A stretch of 64,000 bases of DNA from contig NZ_CANMTX010000004.1 in NCBI RefSeq assembly GCF_947500985.1, positions 540,743-604,742 on the forward strand, written 5' to 3'. The notes under the pieces are model-generated. The model made no database searches. It saw only the letters and a program-made list of their open reading frames with translations, and was not told where the DNA came from. The DNA is from an uncultured Maribacter sp. Its GTDB lineage: Bacteria; Bacteroidota; Bacteroidia; Flavobacteriales; Flavobacteriaceae. The position numbers and the translations under genes are program-made. Below are positions 1-8,494 of this stretch, one piece after another (position 1 is the first letter of the stretch; the number at the start of each line of letters is the position of its first letter).

Positions 1-1244
1 GATTTTTTCCCTTGTAATTGTGCGGCGGCATCTACTGAGAATGTTCCATTTGTCACGATTTCATCGCCATTTTCAAGCCCTTCTTTTACCCTAAAATTTT
101 CTCCATTACGATTCGCAATCACAATTTCACGCATTTCAAAAATTGGTTCGTTAGGATTGGTCTTTATATACACCAATGAGCGTTCTCCTGTCCACATCAC
201 TGCACTTGCAGGAACGGTAATTAAATCGTCATTCATTTTGGATTCTCCTTTGAGTTTGCCCGTGACAAACATTCCTGGCTTAAATAGGACATCTATATTT
301 TTAAGTGTTGCTCTTACGGTAACAGTACGCGTTGCGTTGTTCAGCATAGGGTCAATAAAAGAAATCGTGGCGTCAAATTCTTTATTGGCATAGGCATTGG
401 TTACTATCATCATTTTCTGACCTACTTTTAGATTAGAGATTTGACTTTCGTAGGCATCAAATTCTGCCCAAACTGAATTCAAATTACTCACTTTTAAAAT
501 TGGTTGACCTTGTTTTACATAGTCTCCTTCTCTTGCCGCAACTTCTGAGACAGTTCCTGAAACAGTAGCATAAATGGGGAAATTATCACGAACCTTCCCA
601 GAAGTTTCAATAGCATTAATTTGACTTTCTGAAAGCTTCCAGAGTTTCAACTTGTTTCGCACAGCTTTATACAAAGCAGGTTGCGATTCTTTTAAAGCAG
701 TCGTAGTTAAAAGCTCTTGTTGTGCCGCTACTAAATTAGGCGCATAAATAGTAGCCAGTAATTGACCACGATTTACTTTTTGACCTTCATAGCTTACATT
801 CAATTTTTCCAGACGACCATCAAAATAGCTTGCTTGTACAGCGTTATTTTCTTCGTTTGTAGCAATCTTTCCTGAGAGTGAGATCATTCCGTCTTCATCA
901 GAAGGTGCACCACTACCTACAACTGTAGTTTGAATATTGGCCAGCGCCATTGCGTTATCTGTCATTTTTATCTCATTCAAAGCGAGACCTTCAGCGCCAG
1001 ACTCAGCAGGTATCAAGTCCATCCCGCATATAGGACAGTCGCCTGCTTCTGGTTGCATAATCTGTGGGTGCATTGAGCAAGTCCACATTTGGTTTGCCGT
1101 ATCGCTAGAGTGGTTGTGGGAATCTGACATATTAGACGAATCCTTGCTTGCGTCAACATCAATCTCAGAATTTCCGAAAATGAGCCAGCCTGCAAATAAT
1201 CCCACTATTACTGCGACTGCTATATATAATATGTTTTTGTTCAT
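1..1244 (-). CDS. CusB/HlyD-type RND efflux periplasmic adaptor (3' end cut by window edge)
   Basis: Membrane-fusion adaptor that would link a CusA-type inner-membrane pump to a TolC-type outer-membrane channel. About 414 codons are visible, read from an ATG at 1242-1244; the C-terminus lies outside the window. Residues 1-25 form a hydrophobic N-terminal anchor. A short metal-binding module follows, with the motifs CSMHP and CPICGMDL (heavy-metal-binding domain, also present in the ATPase at 1865-4366). The remainder reads as the usual barrel-sandwich and beta-barrel adaptor domains, with phrases such as GTVSEVAAREGDYVKQGQ and PGMFVTGKL. It is the distal gene of a leftward metal-resistance block and, unusually, lies more than 8 kb from the cusA-like gene it should serve. 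The family is clear; Cu/Ag specificity is inferred from the metal module and the neighbours. Confidence 0.9.
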   Translation of the reverse strand, partial: MNKNILYIAVAVIVGLFAGWLIFGNSEIDVDASKDSSNMSDSHNHSSDTANQMWTCSMHPQIMQPEAGDCPICGMDLIPAESGAEGLALNEIKMTDNAMALANIQTTVVGSGAPSDEDGMISLSGKIATNEENNAVQASYFDGRLEKLNVSYEGQKVNRGQLLATIYAPNLVAAQQELLTTTALKESQPALYKAVRNKLKLWKLSESQINAIETSGKVRDNFPIYATVSGTVSEVAAREGDYVKQGQPILKVSNLNSVWAEFDAYESQISNLKVGQKMMIVTNAYANKEFDATISFIDPMLNNATRTVTVRATLKNIDVLFKPGMFVTGKLKGESKMNDDLITVPASAVMWTGERSLVYIKTNPNEPIFEMREIVIANRNGENFRVKEGLENGDEIVTNGTFSVDAAAQLQGKK

Positions 1245-1353
1245 AATAAAAATTGTTTAATGTGTAGCACGATGTGTGTTAGGGATAGTAGCGGCATCCT
1301 TTTTTTGCTATTTCTGCAAACAAAAGATATAGCGAAAAGACTGCTCGAACGCT

Positions 1354-1845
1354 CTATTTCTGATTTTGCAATCGGTCAATCATTTGTTTCATTTCTTCTA
1401 TCTCCTTCTTTTGAGCTTTAATGATATCATTGGCTAATTTTTTCACTTCAGGGTCTTGAATATTTGCACGCTCACTGGTTAATATTGCTATCGAGTGGTG
1501 CGGTATCATAGCTTTCATCCAGAGTACATCGCCCACAGTTGATTTTTGGTCACGTACCAGTCCTAGCGCACCAACAAATAGAACAATACTTCCTAAAACT
1601 ATGGTAACATTTTTCTTTTTATTTTGATACATATTTCGCATTGCCACAAACATTATTATGGCCATCGCTGCAATACCTAAACAGCTCATATAAAACCTTG
1701 TGAGGCTAAAATATACGTGTTCGATTGCATAGGTGTTTAGATACATCGTGATGTACATTGCTATAAAGGATGCCACGAGCATACCAACAAATTTTGAGTA
1801 ATTTCCTTTTTTCATTTCTCCGTGATTGTTCTCTTTTGAATTCAT
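1354..1845 (-). CDS. DUF305 domain protein, membrane-anchored
   Basis: 163 residues. Three hydrophobic segments are visible (about 21-42, 48-69 and 78-97), followed by a C-terminal helical part. That part carries the DUF305 signature MKAMIPHHSIAI and a charged coiled-coil-like end (KAQKKEIEEMKQMIDRL). DUF305 proteins belong to the ferritin-like/CopM type and several bind copper through His and Met residues; the MIPHH motif is consistent with that. A second start at residue 11 (Met-Lys-Lys-Gly) is possible. The gene lies 19 bases downstream of the P-type ATPase on the same strand, so it is probably co-transcribed. Periplasmic metal binding is an inference from family and context. Confidence 0.85.
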   Translation of the reverse strand: MNSKENNHGEMKKGNYSKFVGMLVASFIAMYITMYLNTYAIEHVYFSLTRFYMSCLGIAAMAIIMFVAMRNMYQNKKKNVTIVLGSIVLFVGALGLVRDQKSTVGDVLWMKAMIPHHSIAILTSERANIQDPEVKKLANDIIKAQKKEIEEMKQMIDRLQNQK

Positions 1846-1864
1846 TTCTAATGGCTTTTAGTTT

Positions 1865-4366
1865 TTAATTAATTGATTTTGTTCTCAGCCTTAGCGCATT
1901 TGCAATTACCGAAACCGAACTGAAACTCATTGCTAAAGCGGCAATCATTGGCGATAATAATATTCCAAAAAATGGGAATAAAACTCCTGCTGCAATGGGT
2001 ACACCGAGGGTATTGTATATCAATGCAAAAAATAGATTTTGCTTGATGTTCTTCATTACGGCGTGGCTTAAATTCTTTGCTTTGACAATGCCGTGTAAAT
2101 CTCCTTTTACAAGGGTAATCATAGCACTTTCAATAGCCACATCGGTTCCTGTTCCCATTGCGATACCTACATCACTTTTGGCAAGAGCCGGTGCATCGTT
2201 GATACCATCGCCAGCAATTGCGACAACTTTGCCTTGTTCCTGCAATTTTGTTACTTCTTTAAGTTTGTCTTCTGGCAACATACCTGCTTTGAAATCAGCA
2301 AGATTAAGTTCGCTCGCTACGGCTTTTGCCGTATCGTGGTTATCGCCTGTTAGCATTATCACAGCGATGCCTTGATCTTGTAATTCCTTGATTGCTTTGG
2401 CACTTGTTTGTTTAATCTTATCTCCAATAACTACATAGCCTGATACTTCGCCATCTATAGCCAGATAAGAAACTGTTTTCCCTTGTCTTTGAAAGGATTG
2501 CGCTTCGGTTTCCATTTTTGATGAAATGGTGGCTTTTGCGTATTCCATCATTTTGGCATTTCCTAAGTCTAATTTTTTGCCATCAACCGTTCCTTCTACG
2601 CCTTTTCCGGTTACTGCGCTGAAGTTTTCTGTTTTTGATATTTCAACATTCTGTTTCTTACCGTATTTCACGGTAGCTTCGGCAAGTGGATGTTCGCTAG
2701 AACTGTTTAGGGATGCAATTAAATGTAGCATCTGGCTTTCGCTAAATCTGTCTCCAAAAACTCCTATTTTCTCAACGGTTGGTTTCCCTTCGGTTATCGT
2801 ACCTGTCTTATCCACAATCAAGGTATCTACCTTGTCCATTTTCTCCAAAGCTTCGGCATTTTTAATCAATACACCGTTTTGCGCTCCCTTACCAACACCC
2901 ACCATTACGGACATAGGCGTAGCCAATCCTAGAGCACAGGGACAAGCAATTATCAATACTGCAATGGCATTTACTAGTGCATATACATACGCCGGTTCTG
3001 GACCCCAAACAGCCCAAACCCCAAAAGTGATTAACGAAATGATGACCACTACTGGTACAAAATATCCTGAAACGGTATCTGCCAACTTTTGAATGGGTGC
3101 ACGACTGCGACTAGCATCGTTTACCATATGTATGATTTGAGAAAGTAAGGTATCGCTGCCCACTTTTTCTGCTTTCATTAAAAAGGACTGATTTCCGTTT
3201 ATAGTACCGCTACTTACTTTATCATTTTCAATCTTATCTACTGGAATTGGCTCTCCCGAAATCATCGATTCATCTACGGTTGTTCTACCTTCCGTGATGC
3301 TACCATCCACGGGGATTTTATCGCCTGGTTTTACACGTAGAAAATCTCCTTTTTCAATGGTATCGATAGAAACTTCCTCTTCTTTGCCATCGACCACACG
3401 TACGGCTTTGTTAGGCGCAAGCTTTAATAATTCCTTTACTGCGGAATTGGTTTTACTGTGTGCCCTAGCTTCTAAAACCTGACCCATTAATACTAGCGTA
3501 AGTATGACCGTTGCAGCTTCAAAGTACACGTGGACTGCACCATATTCGGTCTTAAACTGTTCAGGAAAAAAATCAGGAAATAACATCCCGAATACACTAA
3601 ATAACCAAGCTACACCAGCACCGATGCCAATAAGCGTAAACATATTGAGATTCCACGTTTTGATACTGCGATACGCACGTTCAAAAAACATCCAAGTCGC
3701 ATAAAACACCACAGGAATGGATAATGCAAACTGAATCCAATTCCACGATTTTTGTTCCATTACATCGTATAATGGATTATCGGGAATCATCTCGCTCATT
3801 GCGATTAAGAAAATAGGTAACGTAAAAGCTACAGCTATCCAGAATTTCTTCAGTAATTTTTTATAGGTCTTCTCTTCTGCGGAAAGGTCTGGTTGCATAG
3901 GTACTAAATCCATTCCGCAAATGGGACAAGCTCCAGCTTCGTCCTTAACAATATCGGGATGCATAGGACAAGTCCATTGTTCTAATGTTGTTACAGAAAG
4001 ATTTTGCTCTTCTACTAAATCCATTCCACATACAGGACAATCGCCAGATTTATCATAGGTTTTATCACCTTCGCAATGCATCGGACAATAAAATGTACCA
4101 GTTCCTTTGCCTTTGGTCTTTTCCTTTTTGGATTCTTTCGCTTTATGATGCTCTCCTAATTTATGTAAGCTATAAGAACCACCATCATCTTGCATTGCTT
4201 TTTGAAACGTCTCGATAGAAATATGAGATTCCATTTCGATAGATGCTTCAGCTTTTTCTAAATTTACCGAAACATTAGTCACACCTTCCACTTTATAAAG
4301 TGTTTGCTCTACGTGATTTAGACAGCCGTTGCAGGTCATTCCGTGTATGTGATAAGTATGTTTCAT
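1865..4366 (-). CDS. copA: Cu(I)/Ag(I)-exporting P1B-type ATPase
   Basis: 833 residues from the chosen ATG at 4364-4366. Domains in order: an HMA domain with GMTCNGC (residues 9-15); two heavy-metal-binding modules at about 93-118 and 131-157 (CPMHCEGD..CPVCGMDL and CPMHPDI..CPICGMDL); membrane segments starting near 175; an SGEP actuator motif; the transport site ACPCALG near 475; the phosphorylation site DKTGTITEG near 517; SSEHPLAEA in the nucleotide domain; and GDGINDAP near 718. CPC plus the HMA domain places it among Cu+ exporters. An in-frame upstream ATG at 4406-4408 would add 14 residues. I prefer 4366 because those residues are unlike the family and that ATG sits in the loop of a 15-bp inverted repeat (4382-4438). 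The gene lies between the haem-binding and DUF305 genes in one leftward operon. Confidence 0.95.
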   Translation of the reverse strand: MKHTYHIHGMTCNGCLNHVEQTLYKVEGVTNVSVNLEKAEASIEMESHISIETFQKAMQDDGGSYSLHKLGEHHKAKESKKEKTKGKGTGTFYCPMHCEGDKTYDKSGDCPVCGMDLVEEQNLSVTTLEQWTCPMHPDIVKDEAGACPICGMDLVPMQPDLSAEEKTYKKLLKKFWIAVAFTLPIFLIAMSEMIPDNPLYDVMEQKSWNWIQFALSIPVVFYATWMFFERAYRSIKTWNLNMFTLIGIGAGVAWLFSVFGMLFPDFFPEQFKTEYGAVHVYFEAATVILTLVLMGQVLEARAHSKTNSAVKELLKLAPNKAVRVVDGKEEEVSIDTIEKGDFLRVKPGDKIPVDGSITEGRTTVDESMISGEPIPVDKIENDKVSSGTINGNQSFLMKAEKVGSDTLLSQIIHMVNDASRSRAPIQKLADTVSGYFVPVVVIISLITFGVWAVWGPEPAYVYALVNAIAVLIIACPCALGLATPMSVMVGVGKGAQNGVLIKNAEALEKMDKVDTLIVDKTGTITEGKPTVEKIGVFGDRFSESQMLHLIASLNSSSEHPLAEATVKYGKKQNVEISKTENFSAVTGKGVEGTVDGKKLDLGNAKMMEYAKATISSKMETEAQSFQRQGKTVSYLAIDGEVSGYVVIGDKIKQTSAKAIKELQDQGIAVIMLTGDNHDTAKAVASELNLADFKAGMLPEDKLKEVTKLQEQGKVVAIAGDGINDAPALAKSDVGIAMGTGTDVAIESAMITLVKGDLHGIVKAKNLSHAVMKNIKQNLFFALIYNTLGVPIAAGVLFPFFGILLSPMIAALAMSFSSVSVIANALRLRTKSIN

Positions 4367-4381
4367 ATAATTTATATTGTG

Positions 4382-4438
4382 CCTGATGCGGGAAGGTCTA
4401 TTAACCAACCATCAAAGAATTTACCCTCCCAAATCAGG
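4382..4438. repeat. Inverted repeat between the haem-binding gene and copA
   Basis: Arms CCTGATGCGGGAAGG (4382-4396) and CCCTCCCAAATCAGG (4424-4438) match at 12 of 15 positions as DNA. In the leftward transcript two of the mismatches become G-U pairs, giving a nearly continuous 15-bp stem with a 27-base loop. No T-tract follows, so it does not look like an intrinsic terminator. It could be an RNA-processing or attenuation hairpin, or a protein-binding dyad. Confidence 0.6.
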
Positions 4439-4440
4439 AC

Positions 4441-4893
4441 TTAATTTTTTATTTTCAAATTATTCATATAATTGATAATCTCATTTTTTGCTAGAGAATC
4501 CAATTTAGCACCTCTATGGATTAGCGTATAACTATCCATAGGCATCTCTCCATTTTCAATTTGTTTAATAATTGAGCGTAGCTTACTATTTTTTTTCCTA
4601 TCAGAATAGTTTTTCCATTCATTGAAATTAAGTTCGGATTTTCCTTCTTTAATATGATTTTCTAAAAACCAAGCAACTGGCTGCACCTTATTATACCAAG
4701 GGTAGTTAGTGTTATTACTATGGCAATCGTAACAAGACACCTTTAACTGATTCTGGATAGCAATTGGCACTTCATTGACCAACATAAAATCTGTTTGTGG
4801 TGTTACATCATTTTGATTAGGTTCTGTGGGTACAAATTGTATACCCACAAGAACGACCAATGCAATAATTGCAATGACTTTTAGAATCTTCAT
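4441..4893 (-). CDS. Haem-binding domain protein (cytochrome-like, CxxCH)
   Basis: 150 residues. An N-terminal hydrophobic segment (about 4-22) is a signal anchor that would place the protein in the periplasm. The motif SCYDCHSN near 53-60 is a c-type haem attachment site, and the following text NTNYPWYNKVQPVAWFLENH is typical of the Bacteroidota 'haem-binding domain' family (Pfam Haem_bd). The region ELNFNEWKNYSDRKK and the segment GEMPMDSYTLIH, which could offer a distal Met ligand, also match that family. Its start codon follows directly on the stop of the DUF3347 gene, indicating translational coupling within the copper block. A role as electron carrier or redox partner in periplasmic copper handling is inference. 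Confidence 0.85.
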   Translation of the reverse strand: MKILKVIAIIALVVLVGIQFVPTEPNQNDVTPQTDFMLVNEVPIAIQNQLKVSCYDCHSNNTNYPWYNKVQPVAWFLENHIKEGKSELNFNEWKNYSDRKKNSKLRSIIKQIENGEMPMDSYTLIHRGAKLDSLAKNEIINYMNNLKIKN

Positions 4894-5484
4894 TTAGTTT
4901 ATTTCTCGTTGTACTTTACCACACTTCAACATCTTGCTACCATAGTAAGGGTTTCTTACTTCTTCTTTGGTGCTCAACCAAGCAGTTCCACCATCGTACA
5001 TCGGGCAAAACTGTTCATATAATTTAGTCGCTGTTCCTGTAATAGCAACCATATCTGTAATATCCTTGCTTAAAATTTTAAAATGCTCCCGCTGATGCTT
5101 GATATCACTTTCTGAAATATGTTCAGCGTGTTCCGTAGCATCTTCGATGATGTCTATTAATTCCTTTTGCTGACTTTCAGAATATGTTGACTTGTCAAGA
5201 TTGCCAAGTGATTTAGCAAGTGTTCCACCGAGCATCTTAGCCTTGTCATTTTCATCTCCTACTAGCGCATCTTTAAGATTAAAATAATCTTTTAAAATAG
5301 CTTCTGCCATTGCGTTTTGAGAATTATTCATTGCCATATTTTTTGAGCTATCCATATTTTCTTGCATTACTTCATTGCTAGCAGACGAAGGTGCTTCATT
5401 CTTATTAGCATCTTTACAAGACACGGTTAAAATCATTGTAGCGACTAAGGCTACTGTTCTAATACTTCTTTTAATTGTTTTCAT
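4894..5484 (-). CDS. DUF3347 domain lipoprotein
   Basis: 196 residues. The N-terminus has a lipoprotein signal with lipobox TVSC (Cys near 23), followed by a Ser/Asn/Met-rich linker. The DUF3347 domain begins around ILKDYFNLKDALVGD and contains EHAEHISESDIKHQREHF, a His-rich helix. The C-terminal part has QFCPMYDGGTAWLS and ends MLKCGKVQREIN; this C-P-M arrangement is characteristic of the family members found with Cus systems and resembles the C-terminal region of some CusB proteins. It sits between the multicopper oxidase (31 bases upstream) and the haem-binding gene (adjacent). A periplasmic metal-chaperone role is the usual inference; no reaction can be assigned from sequence. Confidence 0.85.
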   Translation of the reverse strand: MKTIKRSIRTVALVATMILTVSCKDANKNEAPSSASNEVMQENMDSSKNMAMNNSQNAMAEAILKDYFNLKDALVGDENDKAKMLGGTLAKSLGNLDKSTYSESQQKELIDIIEDATEHAEHISESDIKHQREHFKILSKDITDMVAITGTATKLYEQFCPMYDGGTAWLSTKEEVRNPYYGSKMLKCGKVQREIN

Positions 5485-5515
5485 TTTTATTTGTTTTATT
5501 GTTAATATTATTTAC

Positions 5516-7852
5516 TTAAAATCTTACTGATAATCCTCCACCGGCACCAAAACGGTTATCGTAACTCGCCATAAGAGAAAAGTTTCTTGATAGCATATAT
5601 TCAGCTCCTGCACTCCATACTGTTTCTGAAGTAAAGTCTTTATTCATAGGTAGGTCATCTACGAAACCTAAATCTATTTGGTATTCATAATAACCGAATA
5701 CAGACAGTTTTGGGAAAATCATTATACTGCGACCTACACCAATTCTTGGTCTTAATTTATTATCAACACGCACATCTAAATTGAATAAGTAGGGCGTTAA
5801 ATAGCGAACACCAACAACTGCCGTTGTGCTAAACTCATTTAAGCTATCACGTGTTGAATTCTCAATGTTTACACCACCAAAAACTCGTAAATAATCGTGT
5901 AGATACCGTTCATACGTGAATTCTCCTTCCAGATTTTCATTCCATCCATATTCAAAAGAAGCATTAAATTGATTTCTAATATTAGAGGTCATCAAATTAA
6001 AACCAGTAGTATGCGACGCTGCATCTACCAGTCCCCAAGAATACCATTTGTTGGTTTCTTCAATAATTTTAGAAGCTGGAAATTCATCCATTCTTGGGTC
6101 TCGTGGCGTATCATAAGACACTACTCTTGCCATACCACCCATCATATGATATAAAATGTGGCAATGGAAAAACCAGTCTCCAGCCTCATCGCCATTATTT
6201 CCATAAAACTCGATAGTCATTTCTTCCATTGGGGGCACATTTACCGTGTGCTTTAATGGCGAGTACTCTCCATTTTCATTAAGTACTCTAAAGAAGTGAC
6301 CGTGTAAGTGCATTGGGTGGTGCATCATCGTCAGGTTATTGAATGTAATGCGCGTTACCTCCTTATTATTTATTTTGATATTATCAGCCTCAGATAGTGG
6401 TACACCATTCATACTCCAGATGTAACGATTCATATTACCAGTAAGATTTAGTAATATTTCCTTAACGGGAACATCTTTGTCGTATGTTGTTTTGCTGGGC
6501 GACTTCAAATAATCATAATTGTATTCGGCAAATAGATCCATTCCCTCCATCTTCATTCCTGGCATAGAATTCTCTTTCTTCATATTCATTCCAGACATTG
6601 TTTTGTCTTTCTTCATATCCATTCCAGACATTTTTGAATGATCCATCTTCATACCTTTCATTTTAGAATGATCCATTTTCATCTCTCCATCCATTTTCAT
6701 TCCTTCCATTTTATCCATCTGCATCCCGTATTCCTCTTTCATCTCAAAACGCTCATCCTTACCTGGCTGAAATTTTAAGGCGTGTGCACCCATTTTCATA
6801 TCCATTTTAGCCATTTTCTGCATCATCCCGATTTTATCTGGTCGAGCAACATCCATTGCAGGTAAAATTGTACCATTACCTATAAAAGCAGAGGCTGTAC
6901 CAGAACCATCTTGTGCAGTAATTCTAAATTCCATCTTACCTTCTTTTGGTACCGTGACAATAAAATCATACGTTTCGGCTACTCCTATAAAAGTTTTATT
7001 TCTTTCGACAGGAACCACATCTAATCCATCTGAAGAAACCAGTACAGGTATCTCTCCTCCAAACGTCATCCAAAAAGAGGTAGAAGCTCCTCCATTAATC
7101 ATTCGCAGTCTTATTTTCTCACCAGCTTTAAATTCTGGATAGTCAATGCTTTCTTCTCCATTAATTAAAAATGCAGGATAATATACATCTGCTATATCTG
7201 CACCTTCCATACGTTGCCTCCAAAAATTGAGTTGTGCTCCAAAAGCGCCACGCGCAATTACTTGATTTAAAGGTGTAGCTGTTCCTTTTTTAATACTGTA
7301 CCATTCATTCCCACGCTTTAAATTACGCAGAACGTTCATCGGCTTTTCATTCGTCCAGTCAGATAAGACCAACACCAATTCTTTGTCATAATCCAACACT
7401 TTTTCTTTAGGCTGAATAACAATGGAACCGTATACGCCGCTTTGTTCTTGTAACATTGTATGGGAATGGTACCAATAGGTTCCAGATTGTTTGATAGGAA
7501 ATTCGTATTTCTGTGTATGTCCTGGTTCTATAGGTGGTGTATTTAAGTACGGTACACCATCGTAAAAGTTAGGAAGTAAAAGTCCGTGCCAATGCACTGA
7601 GGTTTCTACACTCATTTCATTTTTTACATATATTATTGCATATTCACCTTCTGTAAACTCTAAAGTTGGACCGGGAATTGTCCCGTTAACGGTCATTCCC
7701 ACAACATCTTTGCCTGCTTTATTCACAGTAGCCTCACGCAAGGTAATAGTGTGTTCTCTTACTGGAAGGTTATCTATATTTCCTTGTGTGTCTTGTGCAT
7801 AAACACCTGTAGTTAACTCAATTAGAAACAACAAAATTATTTTAGTTTTCAT
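5516..7852 (-). CDS. Multicopper oxidase fused to an outer-membrane beta-barrel domain (CopA-CopB-like)
   Basis: 778 residues with a signal peptide (1-19). The cupredoxin part carries all copper-ligand motifs: VHWHGLLLP, WYHSHTMLQEQSG, HHPMHLHGHFF and WFFHCHILYHMMGGM. Between about residues 345 and 437 there is a Met/His-rich stretch with repeated MKMDHSKM- and MSGMNM-like units, as in copper-tolerance oxidases (PcoA/CopA). After the last copper site (about 569) the protein continues for another 160 residues as alternating beta-strands (for example FNASFEYGWNENLEGEF and WSAGAEYMLSRNFSLMASY) and ends GGGLSVRF with a terminal Phe, typical of an outer-membrane barrel of the CopB type. The likely job is periplasmic oxidation of Cu(I) to Cu(II) with the enzyme tethered to or delivering to the outer membrane. 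The domain order is seen; the barrel function is inferred. Confidence 0.92.
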   Translation of the reverse strand: MKTKIILLFLIELTTGVYAQDTQGNIDNLPVREHTITLREATVNKAGKDVVGMTVNGTIPGPTLEFTEGEYAIIYVKNEMSVETSVHWHGLLLPNFYDGVPYLNTPPIEPGHTQKYEFPIKQSGTYWYHSHTMLQEQSGVYGSIVIQPKEKVLDYDKELVLVLSDWTNEKPMNVLRNLKRGNEWYSIKKGTATPLNQVIARGAFGAQLNFWRQRMEGADIADVYYPAFLINGEESIDYPEFKAGEKIRLRMINGGASTSFWMTFGGEIPVLVSSDGLDVVPVERNKTFIGVAETYDFIVTVPKEGKMEFRITAQDGSGTASAFIGNGTILPAMDVARPDKIGMMQKMAKMDMKMGAHALKFQPGKDERFEMKEEYGMQMDKMEGMKMDGEMKMDHSKMKGMKMDHSKMSGMDMKKDKTMSGMNMKKENSMPGMKMEGMDLFAEYNYDYLKSPSKTTYDKDVPVKEILLNLTGNMNRYIWSMNGVPLSEADNIKINNKEVTRITFNNLTMMHHPMHLHGHFFRVLNENGEYSPLKHTVNVPPMEEMTIEFYGNNGDEAGDWFFHCHILYHMMGGMARVVSYDTPRDPRMDEFPASKIIEETNKWYSWGLVDAASHTTGFNLMTSNIRNQFNASFEYGWNENLEGEFTYERYLHDYLRVFGGVNIENSTRDSLNEFSTTAVVGVRYLTPYLFNLDVRVDNKLRPRIGVGRSIMIFPKLSVFGYYEYQIDLGFVDDLPMNKDFTSETVWSAGAEYMLSRNFSLMASYDNRFGAGGGLSVRF

Positions 7853-7924
7853 TTTAGCTTTTATTTTGTAGACACGAAATTACTCTTGATTTAAAGCTTT
7901 TTGTATCACAATTATGGTTCTTAT

Positions 7925-8491
7925 CTACCTAATTTGGTCTAAGGCGTTTCTTATGCTTTTTTGACTATTCTTATATTCCGTTAAACTCATACCAGTTTCA
8001 TTCTTAAATAGCCTACTTAAATGATTGACATTGCTATAATCAAGTAGTTGTGAAATTTCTGTAAAGTTGTTTTCTTGTAATTGTATCAACTCTTTTACTT
8101 TTTCTATTTTTAACTTGATAAAGTATTTTTCTATAGTTATACTTTCATTAAATGAAAAAATCTTACTGATTTTTGAGTACTCGATACTCATCGTGCTTTC
8201 TAAATATTTAGAGAGAGTTTTTTCCAATTGTAAAGGCAGTTTTTGCAGTAACTTGATGAGTTCAATTTTAATTTGTTCTACTAGTTGCTGGTCTTGAGCA
8301 AGTAGAATTTCAAAACCATTATTTTCTAAAATCGTTTTTATATTATTAAAATCATCTTTATATCTCTCTTCATAGATTATAGAGCCTAATTGAATATGCT
8401 TTAATTGAATACCTAATATTTCAACATCCCTCTGAATTGCTTTAATACAGCGATTACACACCATATTTTTTATGAATAATTTCTTTTCCAT
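7925..8491 (-). CDS. AraC-family regulator with HMA-like N-terminus
   Basis: 188 residues. The C-terminal half is an AraC-type double helix-turn-helix (KVKELIQLQENNFTEISQLL; YSNVNHLSRLFKNETGMSLTEY). The N-terminus has KNMVCNRCIKAIQRDVE, a MxCxxC arrangement like that of heavy-metal-associated (HMA) domains, and the next ~60 residues have the alternating pattern of a ferredoxin-like fold. No membrane segment is seen, so it would act in the cytoplasm. It lies 3 bases after the TolC-type gene and 72 bases before the multicopper oxidase, so it is the probable local regulator of the block, perhaps sensing Cu(I) or Ag(I) directly through the two cysteines. The AraC assignment is firm; metal sensing is inference. 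Confidence 0.85.
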   Translation of the reverse strand: MEKKLFIKNMVCNRCIKAIQRDVEILGIQLKHIQLGSIIYEERYKDDFNNIKTILENNGFEILLAQDQQLVEQIKIELIKLLQKLPLQLEKTLSKYLESTMSIEYSKISKIFSFNESITIEKYFIKLKIEKVKELIQLQENNFTEISQLLDYSNVNHLSRLFKNETGMSLTEYKNSQKSIRNALDQIR

Positions 8492-8494
8492 CGG

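Noticed and set aside
937..1260. Rightward 107-codon frame
   Set aside because: It is antisense to the CusB-like adaptor, whose minus-strand frame is continuous over 414 codons with clear family motifs.
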